DNA from: DATFMP01 sp035266845
Lineage (GTDB): Bacteria; SAR324; JACQKK01
NCBI GenBank assembly: GCA_035266845.1
Contig: DATFMP010000003.1
Span: 1-44,444, forward strand
DNA length: 44,444 nucleotides
Direction: 5' to 3'
In this document: positions 1-6,767 of the stretch, piece after piece
Numbering within the stretch: position 1 is the first letter of the stretch
How the letters are laid out: each line of letters opens with the position of its first letter
Notes under the pieces: model-generated
Told to the model about the DNA's origin: nothing
The model's database searches: none
The model's input: only the letters and a program-made list of their open reading frames with translations
Program-made: the position numbers and the translations under genes

Positions 1-624
1 CACGATCTTCTGGAAGCCCTCGTCACGGATCCAGCGCTCCTCCCAGTTGTAGTCGTACTCGCGGTCCGCCGCGCGGTAGTGATCCACGAAGTCCACTGTG
101 CGCGAGACGCCGCCCAGGTAGCGCGCGATGACGCCCTCGCTGCCCAGGGTGAGCGCCGCCGCGCCGTCGCCGTACCACATCTCCTGCACCGAGGCGCTCT
201 TGGCGTGGCGCTGGTCGGCCGCCAGGTAGAGCAGCCCGCCGTCCTGGCGGCCCTTCACCACGTCCAGCGCGGCCACCAGGCCGGAGGTGCCGGCCTTCTG
301 GGACGCCGTGATATCCATGGAGAGCACGCTCTCCGGCAGCATCAGCGCATTGGCCACGATGCCCGCGTTCTGCCGGTCGGCGAACGGCAGCGTGGTGGAG
401 GCCAGGAAGATGCCGCCCAGGCCGGCAGGGTCGCTCCCCGCCAGGCAATCCCGCGCGGCCGCCACAGCCATGGTGATGGGGTCCTCGTCCCAGTTGCACA
501 TGGAGCGCTCGCCCTTGCGGTGGGACCGCAGGGCCTCGTTGCTCCAGGCGTTGGCGGCGACCATCGCCTCGCGGCTCAGGCGCAGGCGGGGTATGTAGCA
601 ACCATAGGCGGTAATTCCGTGCAT
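1..624 (-). CDS. HMG-CoA synthase-like thiolase-fold protein (3' part missing)
   Basis: The 208 visible codons begin at an ATG at 624 and run off the left edge, so the C-terminal half is missing. The N-terminus (ITAYGCYIPRLRL, then MCNWDED at 42-48) is typical of proteobacterial proteins annotated as hydroxymethylglutaryl-CoA synthase family, related to KAS III and archaeal HMG-CoA synthase. In true HMG-CoA synthases the nucleophilic Cys lies in a motif like ACYGAT or ACYAGT. The matching stretch here reads ITASQKAGTSGL (105-116), so the Cys position is Gln109. The upstream catalytic Glu region reads LASTTLPF and also lacks Glu. It therefore probably does not do standard HMG-CoA synthesis; decarboxylation or another acyl-CoA step is possible. 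The same-strand amidohydrolase and CoA-transferase genes suggest acyl-CoA catabolism. Family assignment is fairly firm, the reaction is unknown. Confidence 0.8.
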   Translation of the reverse strand, partial: MHGITAYGCYIPRLRLSREAMVAANAWSNEALRSHRKGERSMCNWDEDPITMAVAAARDCLAGSDPAGLGGIFLASTTLPFADRQNAGIVANALMLPESVLSMDITASQKAGTSGLVAALDVVKGRQDGGLLYLAADQRHAKSASVQEMWYGDGAAALTLGSEGVIARYLGGVSRTVDFVDHYRAADREYDYNWEERWIRDEGFQKIV

Positions 625-778
625 GCTCTCGCTCCGAGGAGGCGCCCGCGTTGGGGGCGGTGGCGCCGTGGATCACTGCATGTGCAGGGCTGTGGCGTGC
701 GGCCCGGGTGCATCCGGGTCCCGCTCCCGCGCCGTGCGGCGCTGCGCCGCCCGGATCGGGCGTTTTTGCGCCACATTT

Positions 779-792
779 CTGACCTGCGTCAA
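779..792. promoter_or_regulatory. FNR/DNR-like inverted repeat
   Basis: CTGACCTGCGTCAA has TGAC and GTCA half-sites separated by 4 bp, one base from the TTGAC-N4-GTCAA form accepted by Crp/Fnr-type oxygen or NO regulators. It lies between the leftward HMGCS-like gene and the rightward small Cys-rich gene, about 160 bp from each start. Seen in sequence; the regulator is inferred. Confidence 0.35.
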
Positions 793-872
793 ATCGTACC
801 GGCGCTCGCGGCGCTATGCTGTTAATGAGGCCGTCGGCGTCGTTCGATGCCGGGGCCTTGTCATCCCGCCAT

Positions 873-892
873 CTCGGGAGGTTCCTCCCGAG
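873..892. repeat. Perfect 9-bp inverted repeat in a leader region
   Basis: Arms CTCGGGAGG (873-881) and CCTCCCGAG (884-892) are exact reverse complements around TT. It sits 60 bp upstream of the small Cys-rich gene and could be an operator or a leader hairpin. No T-tract follows, so a terminator is unlikely. Confidence 0.5.
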
Positions 893-951
893 ACCCCTGG
901 GGCGGCGCGATCCGGCATTGATCCCCCGCCCGTCCGCAAAAGGAGAATGCC

Positions 952-1368
952 ATGAGCGTGCACTACCTCAACGCGCATGACCGCTGCGACCGCTGCGACC
1001 GCTGCGGCAAGCTGGCGGCCGTTCGCGCAATGTCTCTGCTCACCGACCATACGCTCTGCCTGAGCTGCCTCGCCAGCGAGGTGCGCGTGATGGAAGCCCT
1101 GCGCGCCGTCGCGGACGAGCTGGCCCGGCTCGATGCCACGGACAGGGTAGCGACCCGGGGCACGGGCAATCCGGCCCGGCCCGACAACGGGCGCCCCATG
1201 CTGCGGATGCCGACCATCGTGGCGGGCTTGGCGGACGACCCGCCGGATGCCCCCATCACCTCCGGCGAGGTGCGGGCCGCTGTGCGCCGGCTGCGCGAGC
1301 GCAGCGCGCTGGTGCGCATCCCCCCGGGGGGCGCTGCCCCGCAGCGCGACCTGCCGCCGATGAGCTGA
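952..1368 (+). CDS. Small Cys-rich (zinc-ribbon-like) hypothetical protein
   Basis: This 138-residue protein is not recognised. The first 40 residues hold Cys12, Cys15, Cys18, Cys36 and Cys39 in a CxxCxxC...CxxC pattern, suggesting a structural zinc site. The rest is Arg/Pro/Asp-rich with no clear domain. The ATG at 952 has a strong AAAAGGAG ribosome site 5-6 bp upstream and the codons are GC-rich at third positions, which supports a real gene. A palindrome and an FNR-like box lie upstream. It is convergent with the amidohydrolase gene. Function unknown. Confidence 0.6.
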   Translation: MSVHYLNAHDRCDRCDRCGKLAAVRAMSLLTDHTLCLSCLASEVRVMEALRAVADELARLDATDRVATRGTGNPARPDNGRPMLRMPTIVAGLADDPPDAPITSGEVRAAVRRLRERSALVRIPPGGAAPQRDLPPMS

Positions 1369-1375
1369 CGGGCGT

Positions 1376-1401
1376 GCCCGCGCCCTGCACCGCGCGCGGG
1401 C
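1376..1401. terminator. Hairpin between convergent genes
   Basis: GCCCGCGC (1376-1383) pairs with GCGCGGGC (1394-1401). It lies just after the stop of the small Cys-rich gene and just before the stop of the convergent amidohydrolase gene, so it could serve both strands. There is no T-run, so intrinsic activity is uncertain. Confidence 0.4.
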
Positions 1402-1413
1402 CCACCGGCATCG

Positions 1414-2559
1414 CTACTCCAGCGGAAAGCCATACAGCCGGGCGGCGTTCTCGCACACGATCTGGCGACGGACGCCCTCCGGCACGTGGCCCAGTTCGCG
1501 CTGGATGAATTCCTGCGAATCCGGCCACACGCCATCCGGATGGGGGAAGTCCGAGCCCCACATGATGGTCTCGGCCCCCATGTGCTCCAGCAGCTCAATG
1601 CCGATCGGATCGGTCTGGTAGGTGGCCTTGCACTGCCGCCGCCAGTAGTCGCTGGGCTTCATCTTCAGGTCCAGGTCCTTGAACTGGTCCTCCCACTCCA
1701 GATCCATGTGCTCCAGCACATAGGGGATCCAGCCGATGCCGCTCTCGCCCACCACCACGTGCAGGCGGGGGTGGCGCTCCAGCACGCCGCCGTAGATGAG
1801 CCCCATCAGGTGGTGCGCCATGTGGAGCTGAAAGCCCGTGATGAACGTGGCGAAGGCGGCGCGCTGCACCTTGGGCGGGTGGTGCTCCCACTCGGGCTTG
1901 CGGCCCCCGATGGTGTGGAAGTGCACCGGCAGGCCCGCGTCCGCTGCGGCGGCCCACACCGGCTCCCAGTAGGGATCCCACAGCGGCGGCATGTCCGGCG
2001 AGTTGGCGATGTCCAGCCCCCGCACCCCGCCCAGCCGGGCGGCGCGCTCGATCTCCTCCACCGCCGCTTCCACCGGGGCGTTGGGAATGCAGGCCAGCCC
2101 CGCGAAGCGCTCCGGATGAGCCTTGCAGAAGCCCGCCAGCCACTCGTTGTAGATGCGGATCACCTCCGCGGCGGCCTCGGGATCGTCCATGCGCATGCTG
2201 GCACCCAGGATGCCGTAGAGCACCTCCGCCTGCACGCCGTCGCGGTCCTGGTCCTTGATGCGCAGGTCGGGGTCGGTGAGGCGGCGGATGCCCTGCCTGC
2301 CGTCCTCGTACAGGCCGGTGGCGGCCATGCGGTCCGAGCGGTGGATCTGGCCCGGCACGTACTCGCGACCCGCGGAGCCCATCCCGTTCATCAGGCCGAA
2401 GTCAGCGCCCTTGCGAGTGACCCAGTGCGGACCCTTGGGGCCCTCGGTCACGTAGGGCATGCGTTCCTTCAGCGCCGCCGGGGCATTGGCCGTGAACAGG
2501 TCCGGCGGCAGCCAGATCAAGTCGATGTGGCAATCCGCCGAGATGACCTCGTACTTCAT
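1414..2559 (-). CDS. Amidohydrolase 2 (ACMSD-like) family metal-dependent hydrolase/decarboxylase
   Basis: This 381-residue protein belongs to the amidohydrolase-2 (PF04909) superfamily of TIM-barrel metal enzymes, which includes decarboxylases and hydrolases of cyclic or aromatic acids. Visible motifs are SADCHID at the N-terminus (D9, H11, D13), HFHT with H213 and H215, GESGIGWIPYVLEHMD near 271-286, and WGSDFPHPDG with the conserved Asp337. I chose the ATG at 2559 because GGAGGA lies 6-7 bp upstream; longer in-frame starts have no site. Such proteins often neighbour acyl-CoA degradation genes, and here an HMGCS-like enzyme and a CoA-transferase lie on the same strand. The substrate is unknown. 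Confidence 0.88.
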   Translation of the reverse strand: MKYEVISADCHIDLIWLPPDLFTANAPAALKERMPYVTEGPKGPHWVTRKGADFGLMNGMGSAGREYVPGQIHRSDRMAATGLYEDGRQGIRRLTDPDLRIKDQDRDGVQAEVLYGILGASMRMDDPEAAAEVIRIYNEWLAGFCKAHPERFAGLACIPNAPVEAAVEEIERAARLGGVRGLDIANSPDMPPLWDPYWEPVWAAAADAGLPVHFHTIGGRKPEWEHHPPKVQRAAFATFITGFQLHMAHHLMGLIYGGVLERHPRLHVVVGESGIGWIPYVLEHMDLEWEDQFKDLDLKMKPSDYWRRQCKATYQTDPIGIELLEHMGAETIMWGSDFPHPDGVWPDSQEFIQRELGHVPEGVRRQIVCENAARLYGFPLE

Positions 2560-2889
2560 GGACGTCCTCCGCTGGGGGGCACACCGCCCGGCCACCGCGC
2601 GAGGCGTCTAGCGCCGGCATGCGGCATGTCCCTGGGTCGCTTGGGGTGTGGTTCAGCCTTCCCATACCACCGATGCGCCGCCGGGTGAAAGCCCGGGGGC
2701 GATGCGGCGGGGGAGCGGTGCGGTGGGCGTGGGCGCCGCATGCGGGCGGGACGCCCGCGCCACCATTCCACCAAGTGGACGCTCGCGCCACCGATGGGGC
2801 TGATGGCCAACGCTTTTCACAACACGGCCGCATAGCTGGGGAGTTTGGGGGATAATGCTTCCCTGCGCCTGCCCAGCCCGGCGCTGTAC
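2560..2889. other. Intergenic gap with REP-like palindrome
   Basis: No convincing gene is seen between the amidohydrolase start and the anti-sigma stop. The region is G-rich and carries GCGGGCG-GGA-CGCCCGC at 2742-2758 followed by GCCAC. A related hairpin with the same CGCCCGCGCCAC half occurs at 33973-33997. Confidence 0.5.
2742..2763. repeat. REP-like palindrome, copy A
   Basis: 7-bp arms GCGGGCG (2742-2748) and CGCCCGC (2752-2758), followed by GCCAC. It shares the 12-base half CGCCCGCGCCAC with the hairpin at 33973, so it may be one member of a dispersed extragenic repeat family. Confidence 0.45.
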
Positions 2890-3678
2890 CTACCAAGCGC
2901 CGACGCGCGGTGGCTTCATGTGATTGAGCTGCAGGTAGACGCTCTTGGCGATGCCGTCGAGCTGGTCGCGGGGCATCTCGCCGGTGATGGCGAAGTCCAT
3001 GGTCTGGCCCATCCAGTAGCAGATCCGCAACGCGCCATCCTGCACGTAGCGGAAGGACGTATCGCGGCGCCCGGTCGGCGCCGCCAGCATGTAGAGAGTG
3101 AGGCGGTTGCCCTGGGCGTCCTGGTACATGAACTGGGCGGCCGGACCAGGGCTGGCCGGCAGCAGGCGGCCACCCATCAGGTCGTAGCCGTGGCGCTTGA
3201 GCACCGGCACGGTGACGGGCGTGCCCAGCCGCCGCGAGAGCCATGTGCGCAGGTGTTGCTCATGGGCGCTGGTCACCTCCACCGGGTGCACCACCTCGGG
3301 CACGAAGGTCTGGTGGGCGCGCTCGGCCTGCTCCACCAGCCGCATCCACAGGGGCCGGCCGCGCTCCAGGTGCCCGTGCAGCCACCACCCGCCGCCCCCC
3401 CCGGCGAGCAGCAGCACGGCCGCCGCTGCCGTGCGCAGCGCCACCGCGCGCCAGCGCACGCGCGGACGGAACTCGGGCAGCGTGAAGGGATGCGCCTCGG
3501 GCAGAGCCCGCAGGCCCTGCAGCGCGGCGTTCTGCTGCCGGTAGGCCTCGATGCGCAGGGCCTCGCTGGGATGGTCGGCCAGGTAGCGCTCAACGGCCAT
3601 CCGCTCGGCTTCGGGCAGGAAGTCGTCCACGTAGGCGTGGAGCTGCTCCTCGCTGGGCTGGAAGGTGGGCTCGGTCAT
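2890..3678 (-). CDS. Membrane anti-sigma factor, zinc-less type
   Basis: A 262-residue single-pass membrane protein. The N-terminal 60 residues (EEQLHAYVDDFLPEAER, then YLADHPSEA) resemble the anti-sigma fold that holds ECF sigma factors. One transmembrane helix lies near 77-101, followed by a roughly 160-residue extracytoplasmic domain. The HxxxCxxC zinc motif of ZAS-type anti-sigma factors is absent: the usual Cys pair region reads ADHPSEA. The ATG at 3678 overlaps the sigma stop in ATGA, so the two are translationally coupled. It probably binds the upstream ECF factor and responds to a signal outside the inner membrane. Confidence 0.82.
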   Translation of the reverse strand: MTEPTFQPSEEQLHAYVDDFLPEAERMAVERYLADHPSEALRIEAYRQQNAALQGLRALPEAHPFTLPEFRPRVRWRAVALRTAAAAVLLLAGGGGGWWLHGHLERGRPLWMRLVEQAERAHQTFVPEVVHPVEVTSAHEQHLRTWLSRRLGTPVTVPVLKRHGYDLMGGRLLPASPGPAAQFMYQDAQGNRLTLYMLAAPTGRRDTSFRYVQDGALRICYWMGQTMDFAITGEMPRDQLDGIAKSVYLQLNHMKPPRVGAW

Positions 3679-4184
3679 TTCACCCTCCGCAGCGTGGGTC
3701 GCGTGGATTCGGCCAGCAGCACGCGCATGCGCTCGCGGGCGCGGTACAGGCGGGACATCACCGTGCCGATGGGGATGCGCAGCAACTCGGCCACTTCCGC
3801 GTATTGCATCTGCTCCATGCCCACCAGCAGCAGCACCTGCTGCTGATCCGGGGGCAGGGTCTGCAGGGCCTCGCGCACGGCCAGCGCGCTCAGCGTCTCC
3901 GTCTGTGAGGGTGGCGTCGCGGGCGGCGCGGCCGCATCGTCCAGGGAGACCATGGTGGGCGTGTGGCTGTGTTTGCGGGCCGCATTGGCGTACAGGTTGT
4001 GCAGAATCGTCATCAGCCAGCCGCGCAGGTTGGTGCGCCGCACCCACAGGTGCGACTTGCGCCAGGCGCGCTCCAGGCAGTCCTGGACGAGATCGTCCGC
4101 GCGCTCCGGGTCCTTGACCAGGGCGTGGGCATAGCGCCGCAGCCGCGGCAGCTCCTGCTCGATCAGTCGTCCGAAGTCGTCCAT
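3675..4184 (-). CDS. ECF RNA polymerase sigma factor
   Basis: This 169-residue sigma-70 family protein contains sigma region 2 at about 10-75 (DDLVQDCLERAWRK, RGWLMTILHNLYAN) and region 4 at about 100-155 (LQTLPPDQQQVLLL, YAEVAELLRIPIGTVMSRLYRAR). The 30-residue linker lacks sigma region 3, as expected for ECF factors. The start is the ATG at 4184, 7-8 bp after GGAAGG; a GTG at 4199 is the only longer option. It overlaps the anti-sigma gene by 4 bp. Its target promoters cannot be seen from this window alone. Confidence 0.92.
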   Translation of the reverse strand: MDDFGRLIEQELPRLRRYAHALVKDPERADDLVQDCLERAWRKSHLWVRRTNLRGWLMTILHNLYANAARKHSHTPTMVSLDDAAAPPATPPSQTETLSALAVREALQTLPPDQQQVLLLVGMEQMQYAEVAELLRIPIGTVMSRLYRARERMRVLLAESTRPTLRRVK

Positions 4185-4290
4185 GGGCCCGCCTTCCACG
4201 CACGCCTGCGCGATCGGCCGCTCAGCGGGCCGCCGCCGTCAATCCCGTCAACACCGGTGCCGCCCCATTATTCCCCACGGCTTGCGCCGG

Positions 4291-4320
4291 TTCGCATCCC
4301 GCCACCCATTCCGCTATACT
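4291..4320 (+). promoter_or_regulatory. Sigma-70-like promoter upstream of the BamE-like lipoprotein
   Basis: TTCGCA (4291-4296), an 18-bp spacer and TATACT (4315-4320). A small odd palindrome, GACAC-A-GTGTC (4326-4336), follows at the predicted transcript start and could be an operator. The leader to the lipoprotein would be about 175 nt. Confidence 0.4.
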
Positions 4321-4502
4321 TCGGGGACACAGTGTCACATTTCCGCGCACAGGCGAAGCACCACACTGTGGGTGCAAGGCCTCCAGGCCGGGCCCCACGC
4401 CGGCGCCGGCCTGGCGGTCGCGGATCGTCGTCAGCCTCTGGATTGCCAACAACCCCGGTTGCCGCCGCAGACGGGGCGGCCACCCATCGCAGGGAGCCCG
4501 AC

Positions 4503-4850
4503 ATGAAGATGCGACCCTATCTGCACTGGAGCGGCTTGCTCGCGCTCGCACTGCCCCTCATCGTGGCCGGCTGCATCAGCATCGGCGCGGAGTTCCGCCC
4601 GCAGGCCGTGGAACTAGTCAAGCCCGGGCAGACCACCGACCAGGAGGTGCTGAAGATTTTCGGCAACCCGGTGCGCACCGGCGTCGCCGACGACGGCTCC
4701 CGCGAGTGGACCTACGCCTACTACAAGGCCAGCGCCTTCGGCAGCTTCGAGGGCCGCGACCTCATCATCAAGTTCGATGACAACGGGAAGGTGAAGAGCT
4801 TCAGCTACCACACCACCGATCCCAAAGAGAACATCGTGCAGCCCAAGTAG
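4503..4850 (+). CDS. SmpA/OmlA (BamE-like) lipoprotein
   Basis: A 115-residue lipoprotein. The signal sequence ends in the lipobox LIVAGC, with the lipidated Cys near residue 22. The mature part has the SmpA/OmlA pattern, a GQTTDQEVLKIFGNP turn followed by beta strands with WTYAYYK and IIKFDDNGKVKSFSYH. BamE belongs to the outer-membrane protein assembly complex, but many BamE-like lipoproteins have other roles, so the BamE function is not certain. The start ATG at 4503 follows GCAGGGAG. A GC-rich hairpin follows the stop. Confidence 0.85.
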   Translation: MKMRPYLHWSGLLALALPLIVAGCISIGAEFRPQAVELVKPGQTTDQEVLKIFGNPVRTGVADDGSREWTYAYYKASAFGSFEGRDLIIKFDDNGKVKSFSYHTTDPKENIVQPK

Positions 4851-4854
4851 GCCC

Positions 4855-4883
4855 GCCCGCCCGCTCCCTCCCCGGGGGCGGGC
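4855..4883 (+). terminator. Candidate intrinsic terminator after the lipoprotein gene
   Basis: GCCCGCCC (4855-4862) pairs with GGGCGGGC (4876-4883), and a T-containing stretch ending in TTGTTTT follows within 17 bp. It also separates the gene from the convergent CoA-transferase operon. Confidence 0.5.
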
Positions 4884-4940
4884 CTTCGATCCCTTGTTTT
4901 GACAGGATGCCCCGCGCCGGCGGCGCGGAGCGAGCCCGGG

Positions 4941-5684
4941 TCAGGCGGCGAGTCCCGCGCCCAGCGTGGCTTCCGCCCAGTCGGCGTAGGTGCCCGTCTC
5001 GATCATGCGGGCGCGCACCGGGCCGCGCAGCGTGGCCAGCTCCTCGTCGGTCGGCGCGGGCGTAGGCCCCACGGCCGAGACGTCGCCCAGGTCGAAGCCG
5101 GTGCGCTCCGCCACCTCCGCCACCGTGTGCGGGGGGTGCACGGACTCCAGCCGCAGCAGGCCTGCCTCCAAGTCAAAGCGCAGCGTGGCCATGGGCGTCA
5201 CTACCTTGCTGGGGTGCCCGTGGCGCAGCACCTCGGGCGGCGTGTGCCCGGCCGCCGAGATGAAGTCCACCCGCTCCACCAGGCTGCGCGGCGTGTGCTC
5301 CGTGCGGAACACCACCGTGCGGCGCGCGGCGTAGTAGATCATGCCCCCGCCGTAGCCGCCCGGGAAGCGCACCTTGGGCCGGTCAGGATCGCCCAGCACG
5401 TGCAGGTTATAATTGCCGTGGCGGTCAATCTGCACGCCGCTCACGAAGAACAGCCCCAGGTCGCCCCGCTGTGCCAGGTAGTGGAACTGCCGCGATGTGC
5501 GGAAGGGCATGAAGGGGCTGCTCAGGATGATCAGCTCCGCGTTGGGCGCGTGCGTGGCCTGCGCCAGCAGCAGCCCCGCCGCGGGAATCATGGACAGCGC
5601 CCCGCAGGCGGAGATCTCGCCGTCCCGCACCTCGCGGGACAGCAGCACGGCCATCAGCTCGGCCTCGTTCCAGCTCGCTGCCAT
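4941..5684 (-). CDS. CoA-transferase subunit B (IpdB-like)
   Basis: This 247-residue protein is a class I CoA-transferase beta subunit (COG2057), comparable to IpdB of steroid-ring degradation and to glutaconate CoA-transferase subunit B. Visible landmarks are the N-terminal ISACGALSMIPAAGLLLA, HAPNAELIIL near 45-54, and GVQIDRHGNYNLHVLGD. The catalytic SENG-type Glu of true class I CoA-transferases is missing, since that region reads LSSPFMPF. This favours an IpdAB-like hydrolase or other non-transferase role. The gene follows the alpha subunit after 5 bp and is almost surely co-translated with it. Confidence 0.86.
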   Translation of the reverse strand: MAASWNEAELMAVLLSREVRDGEISACGALSMIPAAGLLLAQATHAPNAELIILSSPFMPFRTSRQFHYLAQRGDLGLFFVSGVQIDRHGNYNLHVLGDPDRPKVRFPGGYGGGMIYYAARRTVVFRTEHTPRSLVERVDFISAAGHTPPEVLRHGHPSKVVTPMATLRFDLEAGLLRLESVHPPHTVAEVAERTGFDLGDVSAVGPTPAPTDEELATLRGPVRARMIETGTYADWAEATLGAGLAA

Positions 5685-5689
5685 GGCGC

Positions 5690-6580
5690 CTAGTCCCCCG
5701 CCGCCTGCAGGCGCAACTGGCCGCGCTGGCCCCAGCCTTCCGGGACGAAGCGGGCCACGTACGCCGCGTGATCGGGCAGGTCGAACACGGTCTGGCGCAA
5801 GTACTCGGCGAAGGCCTCGTCGCTGCGGGCCTGCTCGGCGTACCAGGTCAGGTGCTCGTCATCGTGCGGGTAGGCTCCCGGCGCGCCAGCCGGGTGCGCA
5901 CCGTAGCGGACCTCCACCACCGCATCCACCAGGATGCCCGGCATGAACGTGCCCGCGCGATCTTCCGGCGGCAGCGTGTCCACCACCTCCTCCACGGTGA
6001 CGATCACCGTGCGGGAGGCCTCGGCCAGCAGCACGTTGTCGCTCTCGTAGCCAAAGCAGACGTTGCCCGCGCGGTCCGCCCGCAGCCCGTGGAACAGCGC
6101 CACGTCCGGCCGCAGGGCCTGGGCCACCACGGTCTGTCGCTCGGGATGGAACGGGTCCGGCAGCAGCTTCATGTCGTCGCGGCGCGCCAGCAGGTCCGTA
6201 CCGGCCAGCCCCAGCACGGGAACGTACGGAATGCCCATAGATCCAGCCTGGATCATCGAGTAGAGAATCCCTCACGTGTTGTCGAGCGCGCGGATGCGCC
6301 CCTGCTGCACGTGCCGCTGGAAGTTGGGCCCGGTGCGCGCGAAGCGGCCCAGCGTGACGCTGCAGGTATCCACGCTCTGCGCCGCACCCGCGCCCACCAG
6401 AAAGTCCAAATTTAGCGCGCCGCCCACCACGCCCGCCAGCCGCAGCTCCTTGCGCCGCTGGCGCACCAGCTCGCGCAGCAGGGCCATGGGCGACTTCTCC
6501 AGGCCCGCGCCCATCACCACCTGGTCGCCATCGCGCACCAGGGCCGCCGCCGCAGCCAAGTCGATCCGCTTGTCTTTCAT
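5690..6580 (-). CDS. CoA-transferase subunit A (IpdA-like) with an in-frame UGA at codon 103
   Basis: The 297-codon frame encodes a class I CoA-transferase alpha subunit (COG1788). It starts with MKDKRIDLAAAAALVRDGD and continues with GIPYVPVLGLAGTDLL, FHGLRADRAGNVCFGYESDN and FDLPDHAAYVARF. It is broken only by a TGA at 6272-6274; sequence before (RALDNT) and after (GILYSMIQAGSMGIPYVPV) is family-typical and in the same frame. From memory, IpdA reads MDEGML here, so the UGA takes the place of its conserved, functionally important Glu. A hairpin lies 17 nt downstream. Explanations are a nonsense mutation, a base error, or recoding as selenocysteine. If it is not read through, two pieces remain: 6272-6580, and 5690-6256 from an internal ATG. 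An ATG at 6607 is an alternative start. Confidence 0.8.
6240..6274 (-). promoter_or_regulatory. UGA codon with downstream SECIS-like hairpin
   Basis: On the transcript, UGA (6274-6272) is followed after 17 nt by GAUCCA-GGC-UGGAUC (6254-6240), a perfect 6-bp stem with a 3-nt loop that starts with G. The loop is 23 nt from the UGA. Published bacterial SECIS rules ask for a G in the first two loop positions and about 16-37 nt from UGA to the loop, and this element meets both. A 6-bp stem can occur by chance, and no selenocysteine genes are visible in the window. Confidence 0.3.
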
Positions 6581-6767
6581 CGGGGGTCCGCCACCGCAGG
6601 TGAACATCGTACCGCCGCCCGGGCGCCGCGGTGGCCGGAGGGGCCACGGCCCGGCGTGGGCAGCCTACGCGGCCAGCATAGAGCAAAGCGCGGAAGCGGG
6701 GCAAGCGCGGGCAACCGTAGCCGTCTCCCCCCATGCGGACGGAGCCCTGACGGCTCCGAGTCCTTCG

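Noticed and set aside
79..955. Long rightward frames over the first kilobase
   Set aside because: They lie antisense to the HMGCS-like gene, are Arg/Pro/Ala-rich and have no domain. GC-rich DNA creates such frames.
963..1598. Leftward frame antisense to the Cys-rich gene
   Set aside because: Low-complexity Arg/Ser/Thr composition, no ribosome site, and overlaps two supported genes.
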